From NCBI GenBank assembly GCA_964431655.1, contig CAYSKJ010000147.1, forward strand, positions 1 through 7,632: a stretch of 7,632 bases of DNA, in the 5' to 3' direction. The position numbers and the translations under genes were made by a program. The notes beneath the pieces are model-generated. The model saw only the letters and a program-made list of their open reading frames with translations, did not search any database and was not told the DNA's origin. Source of the DNA: CAYMEV01 sp964431655 [NCBI: uncultured bacterium]. GTDB taxonomy: Bacteria > CAYMEV01. Position 1 is the stretch's first letter; each line of letters opens with the position of its first letter. This document shows positions 5,742 through 7,632 of this stretch, in pieces.

Positions 5742-7632
5742 ATGAGGGAAGGCCATCTTTTGCTTAACCGCTACAAAATCATGAAATTACTGGGCAGAGG
5801 CGGAATGGGGTCTGTTTACCTGGCCCAGGATACCTATTGGGGAAATATGCCTGTTGCCGTAAAAACTGTAAATCCTGACAATATGCCTAAAAAATCAGGC
5901 TATGCCTTTAATAGATTCAAAAATGAATATGATATTATGACCAGGCTGAACCATCCAAATCTCATAAGGGTAAAAGCCCTTGAATATGAGCGCAAGGAGG
6001 GCAGATACTACCTGATAATGGAGTATTTTGAGGGCAGGACCCTTCATGAAATTCTCAGGGAGATAAAGGTCTTTTCAGTTTTCGAAGCTATAAGGATAAT
6101 GGTTCCCCTTTTAAGGGCGGTTAATTTTATCCACAGCCGGGGCATCATATACCGGGATATAAAACCCCAGAATATTATAATGAGAGATATTGAGAATATA
6201 AAGCTTACTGATTTCGGGCTTTCAGATTTCGGAAATATTGACAGCAGAATGATAAGGGGAAGCGTTTTTTTCCTTGCCCCGGAAGTGTTAAAAGGGGAGA
6301 GCAGTCCATGCATTGATATTTTTTCCCTGGGCGTACTTTTTTTTAATCTTCTTGCAGGAAAGCCCATCATTGAAGAAAAGACTCTTTCCGGCTGTATTTC
6401 AATTCTTCAGGATGAAAAAAAATACAGCAGGCTTCTGGCTTCATGTCTTGAAAATATAAGTTTAAGCGGTGTCAGGGATATAATATCCGGTATGGCAGCC
6501 TACCGTGTGGCTGAAAGGTATAAATGCTGTTCTGAAATCATATCAGATATAAACAATCTATCCAGTGATTCTTTTGAATATGAAAGCAGATTCACAAAAG
6601 AGGCCTATATTGCTGAATGTGAGTTTATTGACCGGAGAGCTGAATTCAACCGGCTTAAAGAAACCATATATTCACAAGACATAAAAAAAATTCTGACCCT
6701 TGTTACCGGGGCTCCTGGTTCAGGCAAGACAAGGCTGCTGTCAGAATTTATGAAATTCTGTGTTTTAAATGATATTGAATACTTTGAATGCGAATGCTGT
6801 GAGTCCATCAGCATTCCCTATTACCCGATACTTCAGATAATAAGCCAGATGCTCCTGAAAGCTGATTCCCAGCTTATTAATAAATATGGGGGATTTCTGA
6901 TTAATCTTCTTCCATATAATGATATTCTCATAAAATATTGCTTTCAGCAGAATGCTGATATCAAATACAGCAGAGAAACCCTTCATCATATCCTTGCAGG
7001 CTTTTTGACCGAATATTCAGAAAAGCAGGAAGGCAATGTCCTGATAATTATTAACGATTTTCAGTATTCTGATGAGAACAGCATTGATATTATAGGAAGC
7101 CTTCTGGAAAGGATAAAAGATGAAAATACGGGCAAACTGAAAATTTATATCTCAGCCAGCGAAGACAGGGATAAAAGTATGCACTCACCTGTCAGCAGAT
7201 TCAGAAATGATGAAAATTCCATAAGAATAAAGCCCTTTTCATCAAAAAACGTCGGGGATTATATCAGCTCAGTTTTTGGAAAAAAATTCACCGATAAGAC
7301 TATTATATCATCCATACCTGTGATAAACCTTACAGTAAAAGGAAATCCCCTTTTCCTCAAGGAATATCTGAGAATGTTGGTAAATGAAGGAATAATAGAC
7401 AGAGAATGCTCAAAATGGAAGGTTTTTAAAGGGCTGGATCTGGTTAATGTTCCAGGTGACATAAGAGAGCTTATCAGCAAAAGAATACTTTCGCTTCCCA
7501 TAAGCGGTGAAGAGAGAAAACTGCTTTTTATGCTGGGTTTGATTAAGATTGAGCTTGACATCAGCCAGATACGATGCTTATCAGAAACCTTTTTCACGGG
7601 AGACATGGCTGTTTTTCTGGATACCACGGAGA
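5742..7632 (+). CDS. Serine/threonine protein kinase fused to an AAA-type (STAND-like) ATPase, 3' end outside window
   Basis: The frame is open from ATG 5742 to the window end, 630 codons without a stop. Residues 10-270 are a Hanks-type kinase: glycine loop GRGGMGSVY at 18-26, lysine K41 in VAVK, helix-C glutamate E62, hinge MEYFEG at 93-98, catalytic loop YRDIKPQN at 137-144 with D139, DFG at 157-159, APE at 179-181, and DIFSLG at 192-197. All catalytic residues are present. From about 295 an ATPase of the AAA_16 type follows: FIDRRAEFNRL at 295-305, Walker A GAPGSGKT at 323-330, Walker B-like LIIINDFQYSDE at 434-445, and GNPLFLKEYL at 534-543, a module common in kinase-ATPase fusions and MalT/PknK-like regulators. 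No membrane helix is seen so far. The C-terminal part, often TPR repeats plus GAF, histidine kinase or DNA-binding output in such proteins, is not visible. The target is unknown. Its position 10 bases behind the LPS operon suggests co-transcription. Confidence 0.9.
   Translation, partial: MREGHLLLNRYKIMKLLGRGGMGSVYLAQDTYWGNMPVAVKTVNPDNMPKKSGYAFNRFKNEYDIMTRLNHPNLIRVKALEYERKEGRYYLIMEYFEGRTLHEILREIKVFSVFEAIRIMVPLLRAVNFIHSRGIIYRDIKPQNIIMRDIENIKLTDFGLSDFGNIDSRMIRGSVFFLAPEVLKGESSPCIDIFSLGVLFFNLLAGKPIIEEKTLSGCISILQDEKKYSRLLASCLENISLSGVRDIISGMAAYRVAERYKCCSEIISDINNLSSDSFEYESRFTKEAYIAECEFIDRRAEFNRLKETIYSQDIKKILTLVTGAPGSGKTRLLSEFMKFCVLNDIEYFECECCESISIPYYPILQIISQMLLKADSQLINKYGGFLINLLPYNDILIKYCFQQNADIKYSRETLHHILAGFLTEYSEKQEGNVLIIINDFQYSDENSIDIIGSLLERIKDENTGKLKIYISASEDRDKSMHSPVSRFRNDENSIRIKPFSSKNVGDYISSVFGKKFTDKTIISSIPVINLTVKGNPLFLKEYLRMLVNEGIIDRECSKWKVFKGLDLVNVPGDIRELISKRILSLPISGEERKLLFMLGLIKIELDISQIRCLSETFFTGDMAVFLDTTE

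Noticed and set aside
6150-6158. Pseudokinase suspicion because the HRD motif reads YRD
   Set aside because: The catalytic Asp139, Lys141, Asn144, DFG, Lys41 and Glu62 are all present, and YRD occurs in active kinases such as PKA.
6044-7627. Several minus-strand open frames (108, 69, 74 and 122 residues) opposite the kinase gene
   Set aside because: The plus-strand frame is continuous from 5742 to the window end with kinase and ATPase motifs throughout, so these are shadows.

Overview
The window is a tightly packed, entirely plus-strand stretch of a diderm (Gram-negative-type) bacterial chromosome. It carries the middle of a lipid A / lipopolysaccharide assembly operon, followed almost at once by a large signalling gene that runs off the right edge. 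The base composition is AT-leaning, with heavy use of ATA for Ile and AGG/AGA for Arg in every gene. I cannot assign a phylum from this. The presence of lpxA, lpxB and an MsbA-type exporter makes an LPS-bearing outer membrane very likely.

Layout, left to right: the 3' end of a FabZ-like hotdog dehydratase gene (1-228); lpxA (221-997); a Gfo/Idh/MocA-family NAD(P)-dependent oxidoreductase in the position of the GnnA-type genes (990-1934); lpxB (1937-3115); an MsbA-like fused ABC exporter (3099-4985); a WaaE-like family 2 glycosyltransferase (4982-5731); and a serine/threonine protein kinase fused to an AAA-type ATPase (5742 to beyond 7632). Neighbouring genes overlap by 4-17 bases or are separated by only 2-10 bases. 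There is no room for internal terminators or conventional intergenic promoters, so the set is probably one transcription unit with translational coupling. No RNA gene, mobile element, CRISPR array or sizeable non-coding stretch was seen.

How the genes fit together: the FabZ-like enzyme belongs to 3-hydroxyacyl-ACP metabolism. LpxA loads a 3-hydroxyacyl chain onto a UDP-GlcNAc-type sugar, LpxB condenses two acylated sugars into the lipid A disaccharide, and the ABC exporter would flip the finished lipid A-core across the inner membrane. The family 2 transferase would add a core sugar at the cytoplasmic face. The oxidoreductase between lpxA and lpxB is the most suggestive metabolic gene. In Acidithiobacillus ferrooxidans a gene of this family (gnnA) occupies this position and starts conversion of UDP-GlcNAc to its 3-amino analogue, giving amide-linked acyl chains in lipid A. 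The partner aminotransferase (gnnB) is not in this window, so that reading is a hypothesis. The kinase-ATPase gene directly behind the operon suggests, without proving it, a regulatory link between envelope synthesis and a Ser/Thr kinase/STAND-type switch.
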